A stretch of 64,000 bases of DNA from positions 124,001 to 188,000 of the forward strand of contig JAHLEZ010000045.1 in NCBI GenBank assembly GCA_020726505.1, written 5' to 3'. The stretch comes from Leptodontidium sp. MPI-SDFR-AT-0119 (Eukaryota; Ascomycota; Leotiomycetes; Helotiales; Leptodontidiaceae). This document shows, piece by piece, positions 46,246 through 58,123 of the stretch. Each line of letters starts with the position of its first letter. Position 1 is the stretch's first letter. The notes below the pieces were generated by a model. That model did no database searches and was not told where the DNA came from. It saw nothing but the letters and a program-made list of their open reading frames with translations. Position numbers and translations under genes: made by a program.

Positions 46246-48015
46246 TCATTCTTCCTCACTTTCCTCACTCTCATCTCCCTGCCAGACCCGCATTCCCTGG
46301 AACTGTGCGCCGTATCCCTTCTGGACATGTTGATCTCCCTCAGGCTCCTCGTCAGATCCATCACTCTCCTCTCTTTCTACACCTGTATACTCGGGCTCAT
46401 CGAATTCCATCCCACTGCTAGCTGCAAGATCTGGAGAGCACCTAAGATCCCGCTCTCCATCGTCACCCTCACTATCTGGATCCCGATATATATCTTCCCA
46501 GATCTCTATTCCGTTATCGGTATGAGGTTTTCGACGATCCTCAGAACCGAAATCGTGCTCGTCCCTCTCCTCTACATCTGCATCGTGATAGACGTCATCT
46601 TGAACACCTTTCCCATCATCAGACTGCATTTGAAGGTCTTCAGACTCGAAGTCTTCCTCATCGTTATCGTCAAGAATCTCCTCTCTTAGATCAACAAGAC
46701 CGTTGGTATCCATCCCGTCATCTGCATGGCTGTCTTCACTTGCTTCGGAGTCGTACTCTTCCTCATCACTTGTCACGCTTTTTGCACTTTGATCAATGTC
46801 TCCCCAAATGTCCATTTCGTCACTGACATGATTCTCCATCGCATCATCTGTTAGAGTATCTTCAGCGTCGGAATAGTAGTCTCTTGCGTCCCTTTGCTCG
46901 GTTTGTGTATCTGAATCAATGTCCGTATCGATTTCCACAGCAGTCGCAGAAGTACAGCCCTCCTCATCACTGTCCTCGCTCTCTGTATATGAGTCGAAAC
47001 CCAGACAGACTTTCATGTTATTGTCTCCCTTGTCTCCCTCGCCATCTTCCGTACCATCACCTATATCTTCAAGTCCTCCGCACTGACTGATGCCCTCAGT
47101 TGATCTTTCGAAACCGTCGGCGAAGAATCGATCAGGTTCTCTGTCATTTTCTCTAGTGGGGTTCTTGACATCGAAAGTCTCGGGCGAAGAATGGTCCTCG
47201 ACGCCATCAACTGCTTCATCAATCGTAGTATTATCTTCCTCGGCAATGGACTCCTCAAAGTCATTCCCACCTTCAGATTCTCCCACGACAGAGTTTCCAT
47301 CCATGAGATCCCCCACCAAGCTTACATCCCTCACACTACCGTCGTCCAAAGGATCATCAACAACAGACCCCCAAAGCGGCGACGCAAACCGCACAAATCC
47401 ATCCGCCGTAAACTCCTCCCCTCCAACCAATTGCAAAGCCTCCAAACCCTCAATACCACCAGCCTGCTCTACCTCACATTCTCCATCCCTCTCTCTCTCT
47501 CCATCCCCACGCTCTTCTCCCATAGCCTCACCATCTTTCCAATCATCCCCTTCACCCACCCCCTCCTCTTCCCCATCCCCCTTCAACAACCAACACCCCT
47601 CCCTCCTCCTCCCCGCAAGTAGCGGAACCATCTTCTCAAATCCCCAATCCCACCTCTCCGCCCTCTCCTCAGTCACATCCTCCACCGCACACTCATCCAT
47701 CTCCGCTCTCAACCCATCCAGAAACCATGCTACGCCCTCGTCGCCACACCATTCAACCAGGTGGCCGCATTCGAGACAGCGCATCTTGTCGCGGAAACGG
47801 GAGAAGGTGTCGTGCACGATGTGTTCCCATTCTTCTTGGAGGGTGTAGAGGATTGAAGGGGGTAAAGGGAGGTTGGGATTAGGGAGGTGTTGGGTTCGGG
47901 CGATGTGGAGTTGGTGGGTTATTATGTGGGAGGAGATCCAGGGACGACGTCGGGGTGGGGGAGGAGGGGGTTTGGTGGTGAGGCGGTGGTGTTTAGTTAG
48001 GCGTTTTGTTGACAT
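46246..48015 (-). CDS. Acidic low-complexity protein of unknown function, 589 aa
   Basis: One uninterrupted frame of 589 codons from ATG at 48015. The first ~150 residues are folded-looking: a basic, Pro-rich start, then SSHIITHQLHIARTQHLPNP, a helix-rich EEWEHIVHDTFSRFRDKM, and CLECGHLVEWCGDEG with a Cys pair and a nearby Cys. From about residue 150 the protein is very rich in Asp, Glu and Ser, with irregular repeats such as ESEDSDEE, typical of disordered nuclear proteins. No known domain recognised. The length of the open frame supports a gene, although low-complexity DNA can stay open by chance. The N-terminal part is the useful handle for homology searches. Confidence 0.65.
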   Translation of the reverse strand: MSTKRLTKHHRLTTKPPPPPPRRRPWISSHIITHQLHIARTQHLPNPNLPLPPSILYTLQEEWEHIVHDTFSRFRDKMRCLECGHLVEWCGDEGVAWFLDGLRAEMDECAVEDVTEERAERWDWGFEKMVPLLAGRRREGCWLLKGDGEEEGVGEGDDWKDGEAMGEERGDGERERDGECEVEQAGGIEGLEALQLVGGEEFTADGFVRFASPLWGSVVDDPLDDGSVRDVSLVGDLMDGNSVVGESEGGNDFEESIAEEDNTTIDEAVDGVEDHSSPETFDVKNPTRENDREPDRFFADGFERSTEGISQCGGLEDIGDGTEDGEGDKGDNNMKVCLGFDSYTESEDSDEEGCTSATAVEIDTDIDSDTQTEQRDARDYYSDAEDTLTDDAMENHVSDEMDIWGDIDQSAKSVTSDEEEYDSEASEDSHADDGMDTNGLVDLREEILDDNDEEDFESEDLQMQSDDGKGVQDDVYHDADVEERDEHDFGSEDRRKPHTDNGIEIWEDIYRDPDSEGDDGERDLRCSPDLAASSGMEFDEPEYTGVEREESDGSDEEPEGDQHVQKGYGAQFQGMRVWQGDESEESEEE

Positions 48016-49487
48016 GGTGGGCGGCGTTGAGTGGTGGTGAAATGTGGAATGGTTGCGGAGGAGGGGTTGGGAGTGGAGGGAAGTGTGTATAAGAGTGAGA
48101 AGAGCAAGTCTGGGTGATGAGTGAATGAGTTCTATCGATGGGATTATCTCGTCTTGTGGACGCTCGAGTGTGAAAAGAAGGGATGTAAGTGAGGAGGGGA
48201 GAACTTTATCTGGTAGATAGATGAAACTCTGGATCAGTATCCGGTTGAAAGCAGACGAAGACTTGATAGTTGTGGGGTTAAAGTGATTAGAGAAGTCTGT
48301 GATGTTAACTCAACACTGGTTGGGAGGTTGTCATGCCCCATCTCTGATCTTTGACCCTAGGATGATCATAATAGACAATATGCAAGAGAAGTTGGATCTG
48401 ACACAACTACTTGTTTGCATTGAATTGATATGGAGAAGTAGGAAGCCAATCTGGACTTTCGCGGAAGTGAATATGAGTAGAAGGAAAACAAAGGAACACA
48501 GGTGTATGGCTGAGCCTTGACTTTTGTAGACCTAGGTCCTGGTGTCATACTCGTTCGGAATTCTTGTAGGAAGGAGCCTCAGGTTAAAGGGTTCTTCGAG
48601 TTTGATAGCAAGTATGTAACGGTGAAGTCTATTTCACTTTAGAGAAATATGTGATATGTTGGCTCGTCCTCCCGCTTCTTTGGTATTGATGTGCCCTTGC
48701 TTGGGCATCGAGAACTATCCGAGTGCGAATGGAGCAAAACGATCCCCCAGCAAGGATAACAAAACAAGGAACAAGCGGAAAGTAATATGTACTGAGTTCC
48801 AGCATAATATTTTCTTAAATGAAGCCCCATGAAGCCCCGAGAAACTAACTACCAACCTGGTGGAGAAGTACCTACCTATGTAGTCTAGGAATTTCGAGCT
48901 ATTAGAGCCTCCTCGCGCATGCATGGAAAAACCGAACGTTGTCTTCGAGTACATCCAGGAGCAAACCATTGTTTCAAGTAAACAAATGACGAATTCTCGG
49001 AACTCGGGTTTCTTTTTACTTTACCTTGACTCAATGAGAGTAAACGAACATAGATCTGGGGTGAGTGTGGAGCCGACGCATGCAATCTCCATTACTCCGT
49101 TGCAAGGAAGTAGCAACACAATATCTTAAACCTCCCAGTATACCTAGGTTACTCGTGAATATTCATCTCAAGTAAATAGCGATTTACCACCACTATTATG
49201 AACAAAGCTGATGAGTGAACTCGACGTCACCCAAGAAAGTGCCGAGGAATATCAAAGGAAGCGACGAGACTCCATCAAAGGCACCAACCCTATTTAAGCT
49301 TAGCGCGCTCAAGCTTGCCCCAACACGGCCTGGTCAGTCTTCGAGATCAGAGATTATCAACTGGAACTGCTCCAACCACTCACCTCCTACTTACTGATAC
49401 TGCCCTGCCCCTCCCACCACATCACATCACGACCCGACCTCCTACTCCATCCACCATTCTACACATCCAACAATCCGTAGCCAAGCT
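48016..49487. other. Long intergenic region
   Basis: Shared upstream region of the acidic-protein gene (leftward) and SF3B6 (rightward). Only short unsupported ORFs. Confidence 0.5.
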
Positions 49488-50119
49488 ATGAGTCGAGGCG
49501 GTAAACTTGCACCCGAGGTCAATCGGTGAGTTGATCCTGTTAGAATGCAGGGGAGAGAGCGCGCGAGAGTGAGAGGAACTGCTGGACCATGCTAACATCT
49601 GTGCCCCAGAGCTTTGTTCGTCAAGAATCTAAGGTTCGTCGAAACGCCCCGAGACAGCAATGGCAGATGGAGGAGATGACGAGATAAGGTGAAAGCGAAG
49701 GTATACTGACTGGGAAACAGCTACAACGTCGCAGTCGAGGAACTCTTCGATCTGTTTGGCAAGTTCGGTCCCATCCGGTAGGTTCTACGCCACAAGCGTC
49801 CTCCATCCTCGAGAGCCAGCAGTACTGATCAATCGCAGCCAAATCCGCCAGGGAATCGCAAACAATACCAAGGGCACTGCCTTCGTGGTCTATGAGGACG
49901 TAATGGATGCAAAGCAGGCGTGCGATAAGTTGAACGGCTTCAACTTTCAAAATCGCTATCTCGTTGGTATGTACAGCCAAGCCCCAGTCACACGACCATC
50001 TCTGACTTCCATCTGCAGTACTATACCACCAACCAGACAAGATGGTCCGATCGAAAGAGGACATGGAGGCTCGCAAGGACAATTTAGAGCAGCTCAAAAA
50101 GCAGCACGGGATCGAATAA
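49488..50119 (+). CDS. SF3B6: Splicing factor 3B subunit 6 (p14)
   Basis: Small RNA-binding subunit of the SF3b complex in the U2 snRNP, lying next to the branch-point adenosine. 115 aa in five exons: 49488-49525, 49610-49633, 49721-49777, 49839-49966 and 50019-50119; the frame is exact throughout. Exon 2 is only 24 nt. The single RRM is complete: [20 protein letters not shown] (RNP2 region), [20 protein letters not shown] (leading into RNP1), [20 protein letters not shown] and [13 protein letters not shown]. Then comes a helical tail ending KKQHGIE. Length and motif order match human SF3B6/p14 and the fission-yeast counterpart; the gene is absent from budding yeast as far as I recall. Confidence 0.95.
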
Positions 50120-51448
50120 CAAATAGACGGGCCTGCGAATCGGTCAACAAGAGAACCAATACGTTCCCCTCGTTCACGACCTCGAGACGCGACAATATCA
50201 TCTTCCTCCCTCAAGGCCCCTGTAGGCCCGTCTACCTTGCAGCACAAGTCCGAGAGCAGGAAGGGCAGCGTGGGCACCGTCACTGGTGGTCACTCCCGGC
50301 ATCTTCATGATTCTTCTTCGGCGAGCGCAGCTGCTGTTACGACTACGACAAATTCTTTCATTGGTTTCTTTAAGGGATTGCTTCATTCCAAATAAGGCAG
50401 GCAGGCGTTGTTTCTTTTTCATTGCGTTGATATTTGGGGGCTTTTGCCTGGGCTTCACTCGATCATGACAGACGGCTGGATGGCAATGGCAAAGTCATTG
50501 ATTTGATATCTGGGGGGTTCGGCTGGCTAGCTGTCTCCACGGACACGACATGGATTCTTATATGCGGTGGATGGTCTCCGTTTCTTCGGAAGGAATATGA
50601 CCTTGCCTCTCTTTTTCCTTGACACCATCGTTCGTGGATGGCTTGCATGGATTTGATAAGTTGCATTGCAAATTGACACACATTTGGCTGAAGTCTTCGG
50701 ACTAGGCACGACGACGCAAGCGTTTGTTCTGCTGGATGACTATCAACTGATACTGACATGACACGACATAAACCGCTGACATGTGGAAGCTTGACCCGCA
50801 CTCGGTGTACTGCATCTTCCCCACTCCTACACCCTCAGCCTCTGCTTCATTGCTTGCTCCGAGACTCACACGGAGAAGCCATCTAGGCAGTTACACATAC
50901 ACATCACACTACATGTCACCCATCACCATTAATCCGTGGAACATCCTTTCTCCGTCTCACTCTCACTCGCTCTTGCTGCCCCCCACCCTTTCACTCACAC
51001 GACATATCAAACGCATGCTGCACCTATCCACGTGCCTCTCTCGCATTGGACCTTCTGCCGGTGCATCTGCAAATAAGGATGTAGCGGCTAGTGAAGGTAT
51101 ACTCTCACTACTGTGGAGGTTGTTGAGATACAGTACCCAGGTAGCTTCTTACTTAGCCGTGATATCTTCCATCCCAGTCCAGTCCAGTGGTCCATTTGGT
51201 AGGTAAGGAAGTGTGGTGGTGGTGGGAGAGTCGAGCCTTCCAACCCAACCCCACCCCGCACCTAAAGTCAAGCCCTCTTATCAGCAGCTATTACAAAACT
51301 CTCTCTCTCCCCTCTTTCTCTTTTCTCAACCTCGCAACCTCTCAACTACAACTACAACAACGAATCCGCAAAACAGCAAAGCATACAGGTACTCCATATC
51401 GAACTTGAGGAAAGAAAGGAGTAAGGAAAGAAGGAAAGCACAGGCAAA
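50120..51448. other. Long intergenic region
   Basis: Includes the SF3B6 3' flank and, from about 51,270, a C/T- and A-rich leader for the small cysteine-rich gene. No other gene recognised. Confidence 0.5.
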
Positions 51449-51700
51449 ATGCACGGATCAGACTGTCCCAAGTGCGGCGCTGCTTCTGATGGTGGGAAGA
51501 GCTGTGGTAGTTGTGGTGCTGTGAGTTTTACTCTTCCTCTCTTCCTTGTCTCTCTCTCTCCCTATCTCTCTCTTGTGCAAAACTCCTGATATTTGTATCT
51601 CCTTTCCCTGTGTTATGCTATATCCGCTCCTCGTAATACACCTTTTCAAGAAGTGTAGAAAGCTGATGGATGTGTTTATGTATAGTCTTGCCCCAACTAA
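51449..51700 (+). CDS. Tiny cysteine-rich, metallothionein-like peptide (28 aa)
   Basis: Exon 1 (51449-51520) encodes MHGSDCPKCGAASDGGKSCG and SCGA; after a GTGAGT donor, a 165-nt intron and a TATAG acceptor, exon 2 (51686-51700) adds SCPN and a stop. Five Cys in 28 residues, as C-x2-C and C-x2-C-x3-C, with many Gly and Ser and no bulky hydrophobics, resemble fungal copper/zinc metallothioneins. Those peptides bind metals through thiolates in the cytosol. The leader is long, C/T- and A-rich, as in strongly expressed fungal genes. It is too short for ORF finders. Alternative: the frame continues past the donor without splicing, giving a less cysteine-rich tail. No metal-response element confirmed by eye. 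Confidence 0.6.
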
Positions 51701-53304
51701 GCCTTGCCATGCGTGCATATCGCATCATACCTCACCTCATCTTGAACTCGACTCGACTTGACTTGACTTCCTCCGAATCGACTGACTCTTCAACCAACGC
51801 GCGAATGGTGGGAGGTAGTTCGCTATGGCTATACAGGACAGGTTGAGGGACGTGATGAGAGGTTGTGGTGTGATATGATATGATATCCTAGCATGACTTT
51901 CTCGGGACATACTTTTGCGTTGGTTTTGCGCTTTCGCTTTCGATTATTCTTTTACATGATTCTTGCTTCACTTCTTCTTCTTCTTCTTTTCGAAATGGAA
52001 TCGGCCAGTTGGGCTGTAGGGTGGTGATGCATGGTTGGCGGAGTGTGGGCTGGGTTGGGCTTTGGAATGGGATGGGAATGGATGGGAGATACCTGATGCG
52101 ATGGGATGGGATGGGTTGGGTTTATGACTATGATGCTATGCGATGCGATGCGTTCTTAATGAGGAATGAATATCGATGACTTCCCTTACCTTGGCTTGCC
52201 CTTATTGACCACATGATATACTATTCTTTGGCTTGTATTGAATGTCTACTGTGAGTCTTTATCTGACCTCTATTTCTATTTCTTCCTATTCTACCCCTCC
52301 AACCACACCACACACACATCCTGAGTACTTACCTAGTCCCCCGCCTACCGCGGCTCTAGAGGAGTAAGTGATTTGCAAACAAGTAGATATGATATGCCTG
52401 CTTATGCTTTCTCAAGCAAGCCCGTTATGCTCGAGTCAGACTACTGTAAATAGTTGGTATTTAAAGAGTCCTGCTGACTTGCTAAAATACTGACTTGACT
52501 GGGTGCAGGCGGGGTAGGCCCGCTAGGAAAGAAAGCCTCCCCGGCATCAGGATATAGGTATTATACCGACCGCGTGTAACAAATTCAAAGAACAAGGGGA
52601 TTAGGTTACAGGTACTTGAGTACATGTTTTTAAAAGGCTTTTCGCTTGAAAGAGTACCTCCTATGAAATTGCGTACCGACACGTGACACACCCTAAAATT
52701 AACCTTGTTCCAGGCTGAAGTTTAGATCTCGTATCTCGCAGCCGCTACAAGGACAGACAGACCAATGAAATCCAACGCCTCTCTCTCCACTCTTCACTTC
52801 AACTCCCACCTCCACACAGCCCAGCCGCAGCAGGCTGCAGAGCATGTCATTGATTCTGGGCATGACTTGACTTGACATACACCTGCATACACTCCTGCCT
52901 CCACCTTTTATTCTACCACCGCCTTTCTCTTCGTTGTGAATACTTTTGACTGTTCGTCTTGTTCTGATTTGTCTGTCTGTCTCACGCCCCCGAGCCGCTT
53001 GCGTCACAAATAAGGTGCCACTTGACCCTGATCCAGAAAATCAGAATCACCAGACCTGTTTGCCTGCCGACTGGAGGAAGAAAAAAGGAAGAGGAAGAGA
53101 GCTTCGCCTTCGGTGCTACGACTGGACCCCGAGATAATACGTCGACCTCACACCTGAGTTAAAGGATCGAAGATATCTGCGAGAAGGAAGAGAGCAAGAG
53201 GAGAGAAAGGACGAGAGACTACTTGCTTGGAGAAGGAGAACGAGCACGAGGATAAGACGAGACGAGAGGAGATACCATACTGCTGGAAGGATACAAAAGA
53301 ATAA
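51701..53304. other. Long intergenic region with G-rich repeats
   Basis: Contains repeated ATGGG/GATGC-type units between about 52,020 and 52,155, the 3' region of the cysteine-rich gene, and a purine-rich leader (about 53,080-53,300) before the STIMATE-family gene. No gene recognised. Confidence 0.5.
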
Positions 53305-54616
53305 ATGCTCCCCCCTCCGGGCTTCGAGGCCTCTCTCGACAACAATGCAACACCAACCAGTACCCTCCTCTCAGCAGCAATAACATCAGCCATACGCCTC
53401 GGCATCGACATCCCAACCTCACTCGCCCTCGCAACCAGCACCTCCCTCCCATCTTCCTCCCCATTCCCATCTAGCATCCCCTCCAGCTCCAGCACATCCT
53501 CCCCCCACGACCCTCCCGAAAAGAACGGACAATGCGAACTCTTCGGCTCCTTCGCCATCCTAATCCAAGGCTCCCTAGGTCTCTGCGCCCTCCTCGCCCT
53601 AGTCTACAAACGATGGCGTGAACGGCCCCAACGACCCCTCAAGATCTGGTTCTTCGATGTCAGTAAACAGGTGTTCGGGAGCGTGTTGGTGCATATTGCG
53701 AATCTGTTGATGAGTATGCTGTCCAGTGGCCAGTTCGATATCAGGTTGGATGCGAGTAGTGTTGTTACCAGACGGATGGTCGATGAGAAGGGAAATTATA
53801 AACCAAATCCGTGTAGTTTCTACTTGCTGAATCTGGCGATCGATGTAAGTCTTTACCTTCCTCTCCGTTCCCCTTTTTTGAACTTGGATTTGGAGAAGAC
53901 TAATATATTGGGTTGAATAGACTACAATCGGTATCCCAATCCTCATATTCCTCCTCCGCATCCTCACCGCCCTCTTCCTCCTCACTCCCCTCGGTTCACC
54001 CCCCGAATCCATCTCCTCTGGCAACTACGGCACCCCTCCTCGCGCATGGTGGTGGTTCAAACAATCGATAATCTACTTCATGGGCCTCATGGGCATGAAG
54101 ATCTGCGTCCTCATCATCTTCCTCGTCCTACCCTGGATATCGCGTGTTGGCGACTGGGCACTACGCTGGACCGAAGGCGACGAAGCCCTCCAAGTCATCT
54201 TCGTCATGCTGGTCTTCCCGGTCATTATGAATGCCACGCAGTATTATATCATTGATTCCTTCATCAAGAACCAGAAACCAGAAGGCCATGAACGGATCCC
54301 TGACGCGAATAGTGAAGCGGGAGATGAGGCTGGGGATGGAGGTGCGCGTGGCCTGTATGTGGAGGGGGGGAGTCAGGGGTTAGATTCTAGTGATGAGGAG
54401 GAGGAGGACAAGGAAGTTATAGTCAAGGGGAAAGTGGAGGATGTTAGGAGGAAGAAAGGTGGGAGTAGTAGGAGTTCGAAGGCGTTGAAGACGGGGAATA
54501 AGGATTATGATCCGCTTTTTGATGGGGAGAGTAGTCCGACTGTGGTCGGGAGTGTTAGTACGAGGGAGGGATTGAAGGAGGTTGAGAGTGATGATGAGGT
54601 TACGGGGATGAGGTAG
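53305..54616 (+). CDS. STIMATE-family multi-pass membrane protein
   Basis: 411 aa in exons 53305-53844 and 53921-54616 (in frame at LAID|TTIGIP). Helices: FGSFAILIQGSLGLCALLAL; KQVFGSVLVHIANLLMSML; NPCSFYLLNLAID|TTIGIPI continuing to LRILTALFLL; IIYFMGLMGMKICVLIIFLV; and ALQVIFVMLVFPVIMNATQY. The RPLKIWFFDVSKQVFG and SFYLLNLAIDTTIGIP motifs are those of the STIMATE/TMEM110 family (PF12400), represented in yeast by a vacuolar membrane protein; the human protein acts at ER-plasma membrane contacts. The N-terminus is Ser-rich, and the C-terminal ~120 residues are acidic and Ser-rich, probably cytosolic. The function in filamentous fungi is not known to me. Confidence 0.88.
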
Positions 54617-57488
54617 TAGAGAGGAAGAGGATGTACACATACATACTCCTTGGATATATGGTGAAGGAGAGAAAGGAGGTGTAGCTGTATAGCGAAGCTC
54701 AGTCTATAGATGTTGGCGGGGACTAGGGGTTCTCTTGTTGTATTGTTGTATTGTTTGTACATCGCTGGGCGTTGGTGGTTCGTTCTTCCTCCCTTCCTTC
54801 TTCTTTCTGGATGGATGGATGGAGTACACGCAGATCCCTTGGATTGCATAGCATTGCATGGCATCACATTGTCTTGTTTTTTGTGTGTTTTTTTGTTGCG
54901 TTAGCGTATGGAAATTCAATTCCAAATGTTTCTCTAGCCCCTATTACCATTGGCTGTTTGATACGATGTGGCTGTGGTTGTGAGAGAGTAAGAAAGTGAG
55001 TGAGTTGGGCGAACGGGAAATCTCTCCCTCTCTCCCCCCCTCCAAACCCCATTTTCTAAACTAAACTGCTTGATTGCTCGTGCATGTGAACTTGGTAGGT
55101 TAGTCGCAGTAAATATCAGTAGCATGGCTTCAGAAGGTAGTAGTTAGTGTACTTGTACTTGAATCCTCACTTGAATCGTTTACTTTGCAACCAAAAAGGG
55201 AGTATCGGGCCGAGGAGGGAGGGGTATATTAGAATAAATTATATAACACTCCAAGTTTAGAGTCTGGCCTGCATTATCTATCGTCTGTCCTCTTCGGGTT
55301 CTTACCTACTGGACTGGGAGGTGATGACTCGATATCTTTATTGGTGACAATATCTCTTACTTGGTGTCAGGGCGACATCTCAACCTTCGATACTCAGGAT
55401 CATGTTATTATATGTCATATTATATCATTTCATTTCATGTCTGGAATAGGATCGAACACTGCACTAGGAAGTTGAGATGTTGTCAACTCCTCATGGGAGT
55501 ACCGTCGTTTGTAATTCTATCATCAACGCCCTCATTTACCTTCCCGGGAAGAAGAAAACCACCTCTCTGAGACTCTGAAACTCTGAAACTCTTTTTACTT
55601 AGTTTTCGCCATCTATCCCGATTCCCAGAAAATTTTCTCTTCATATCTTCCATCTCCCCTCCCCTCCATTCAACAACTCTCCATTTTTAGAACACTCCAA
55701 ATTATTCTATCCTCGACTAATTTCATGAGTATTTCTTCCATGCTTTCAACTGGCTAAAATATCCTGCCTTTCTCTCTCTCTCTCTCTCTCTCTCGCTCGC
55801 TCGCTCTCACACACACACCCATACACATACATATATTCAAGTACCATAAAGCCCTCCACATGCGACCATAGATTGAAGAGAACTGGGCTATCTCATAAAT
55901 CAATGATGCATCAGCATCATCACAACCATATACCCATTCTCAGATCACGTATTTCGGATTTGGGAAATTCTGTTCACAATCCGATACCTTAACATATAAA
56001 ACCGGGACCTCGGATCCCAGATCTAATTCGAATCTTAAGCGTGAAAGTCTTGATAATATCCATAAACCATGTTGGAGGCTCTATCCCAAGCGAGACAATA
56101 TGACAGGTTAAACGGGTTGCAAATATTTGTCTGCACTTTCTACAACCAACTCATAGCTTCTTCCTTCTGGTAAGCCTGTCGCCAGTCTCCGGACGCCTCA
56201 AATGCAGCTTTTCCTACAATCTCCTTCTCTTTTCATCATCAAGTATCAATCATACACAGTATCCTCGCCTTGTACTTAAGCTCATCTAATTTTCTATTGC
56301 CCTCAAGCCCTACGAAGCCGACTCGTTTGCCTCTTCTAAGGAAGGCTTCTCCTTGTACTTTTGTACTGCGTATGCGCACCTAGGCTATCTATTGATTGTT
56401 GAACTCCAATGTAGGCGGTGTCTTTTTCTAAAGCTGGGCGAATGATGGTGACAGCTTGGCGGCCACATCGACAGAAGTTAGTTATGTGTTCGATGCTCTA
56501 TGGCCTGAGTTCTGGTTAGGTGTGTAGATCTGCGGATGGATTTGACCCTCTGTACTCCATTCCAGTTGGCCCGCTTGCTCAATCATTTACTCAGCGGACA
56601 TGCTGAGCCCCCTTTTCCTACTTTAGGGCTCCCCATCCTATGCCGCCGACAAGCGGTCTGCCCTTGATCCTATATAGACACAAAGCCATAGAATCTAATC
56701 CGTTGTTGGCAAGTCCTCAAGTTACTTTTTTTTGAAGAAGTTTTGTCACTCATTACTCGCCCGACTACTCTATTTCTCTTTAGCGAGTAGATGGCTTGGG
56801 GTTCCAAGTTGCCTTCTATTGTTGATAGTAGCGACTTGGAGCAAGCTTTCCGATACTTCGAATTTTTGCTTACGAGCACCTGTGTCATCATAAAATACAC
56901 ACACACTTAATTGCCTACACATGGAAAGACGATTACAAGATAGAATCAGTAAAGAAAGCAAGATTAGAAAGCAATTCAAATACGTACACGTAATCAAATT
57001 GAGGCTCAAATACGACTTAAAGCATATCTTGAACCGTTTGGGTTAAACCATTCGTACTATGGGGACCTATTCCGCTCTAAGCTCGAGGAAGTGCTTCATT
57101 GCTTCGTAGCTTCCCCATGTACATCTAGTTATTGCAACACATTGAAACGCACCTGCCGTCGCATTCAAGAGCACATTATGTCAATTAGAACAATACCAGA
57201 CAAGGTTCCTTCTCTTTCATTCTCTCTTCTCTCCATCAGAACAATACAACAACTTTATCAACAACACAACAACACGATCGAGAAACAACATTGCAATCCG
57301 CGACAATACTTTCTGCAACAGTATGTCGAGCATCGCTCTTCTGAACTCACTCACGGCTTCGTATCATTCATCATACCGCTCAATCACTTCTGTTCAACTC
57401 GCTCGAGGATGTTTCCACATGCATCTGCCACGTATACGTACCCTACCACATTGCCGCAGGACTATCGAGGGCACAAAGATACAACGAC
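54617..57488. other. Long intergenic region
   Basis: About 2.9 kb. Contains a compound CT/GCTC/CA microsatellite (55,771-55,816) and, from about 57,180, an A/C-rich stretch resembling a 5' leader. ORFs lack motifs or splice support. Confidence 0.5.
55771..55816. repeat. Compound CT-CTCG-CA microsatellite
   Basis: Twelve CT units, then CTCG units, then CA units. Confidence 0.8.
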
Positions 57489-58123
57489 ATGGTACATGAT
57501 CTGCTGCACTACGATGGCTCAGATATCACGACTTCAAGGTCGTTTCGGTCTCATCATTGCGCATCAAGGTACTGAACCCCCTGTCCCCCTGCCCTCTTCC
57601 CCCTTTCCGGACAACGGTCTAGTCACTGGATCACTAATATCCTTTGGCTTCCTAAAACTTGTCCAAAATCAAACTCTATGACTAGTTCCATCTCTGATTT
57701 GAAGTTCATCTCAAGTCAGAGTCTAGAGTAGAAACATTCTTTCACATTGCGCAGATACAAGACGTCAGCCTTAGCTGACGCAGGAACAGATACTCAGCCG
57801 CCCGACAAAGCTCAGAATAGCATCACTGCTCTATCAAGTCAAACTCGGCTTAGCATTCTCCAATCTTCACACGAACAATCACACGAAATCATCTCACATC
57901 CTTCTCCCGATCTCCGATCGAAATTATACTAGCACTTCAACAAGCATACTCCTAGCCAATGGAGCCAGCTCGATATGAAGTTCTTCGCCTTTGACCGTCA
58001 GGTACACAAAGTCCACTTGCGACCATTGCGAGTATTCGACTTATGGCCTGTCTCGCCTCCTCAGGCACCTCAACAAACAGTACGAGGAACAGCGAGACAA
58101 CACTCCAAAAACAGCAATAATAG
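57489..58123 (+). pseudogene. Doubtful hypothetical gene with an in-frame TAG
   Basis: An open frame without stops begins upstream (SLEDVSTCICHVYVPYH near 57.41 kb) and has its first ATG at 57489. A GT-AG intron (57569-57754) joins RSHHCAS to RYKTSALADAGTD in frame. The frame reaches TAG at 57930-57932 after DLRSKLY, but remains open beyond it for about 63 codons (HFNKHTPSQWSQLD, then KFFAFDRQVHKVHLRPLR) up to a GTGAGT donor near 58,124. This suggests one gene with a premature stop, or a short protein ending there. No family recognised and the true start is unknown; low confidence that it is a gene at all. Confidence 0.3.

Noticed and set aside
47090..47848. 252-aa Ser-rich plus-strand ORF
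   Set aside because: Antisense of the acidic-protein gene; Ser runs mirror its Asp/Glu codons.
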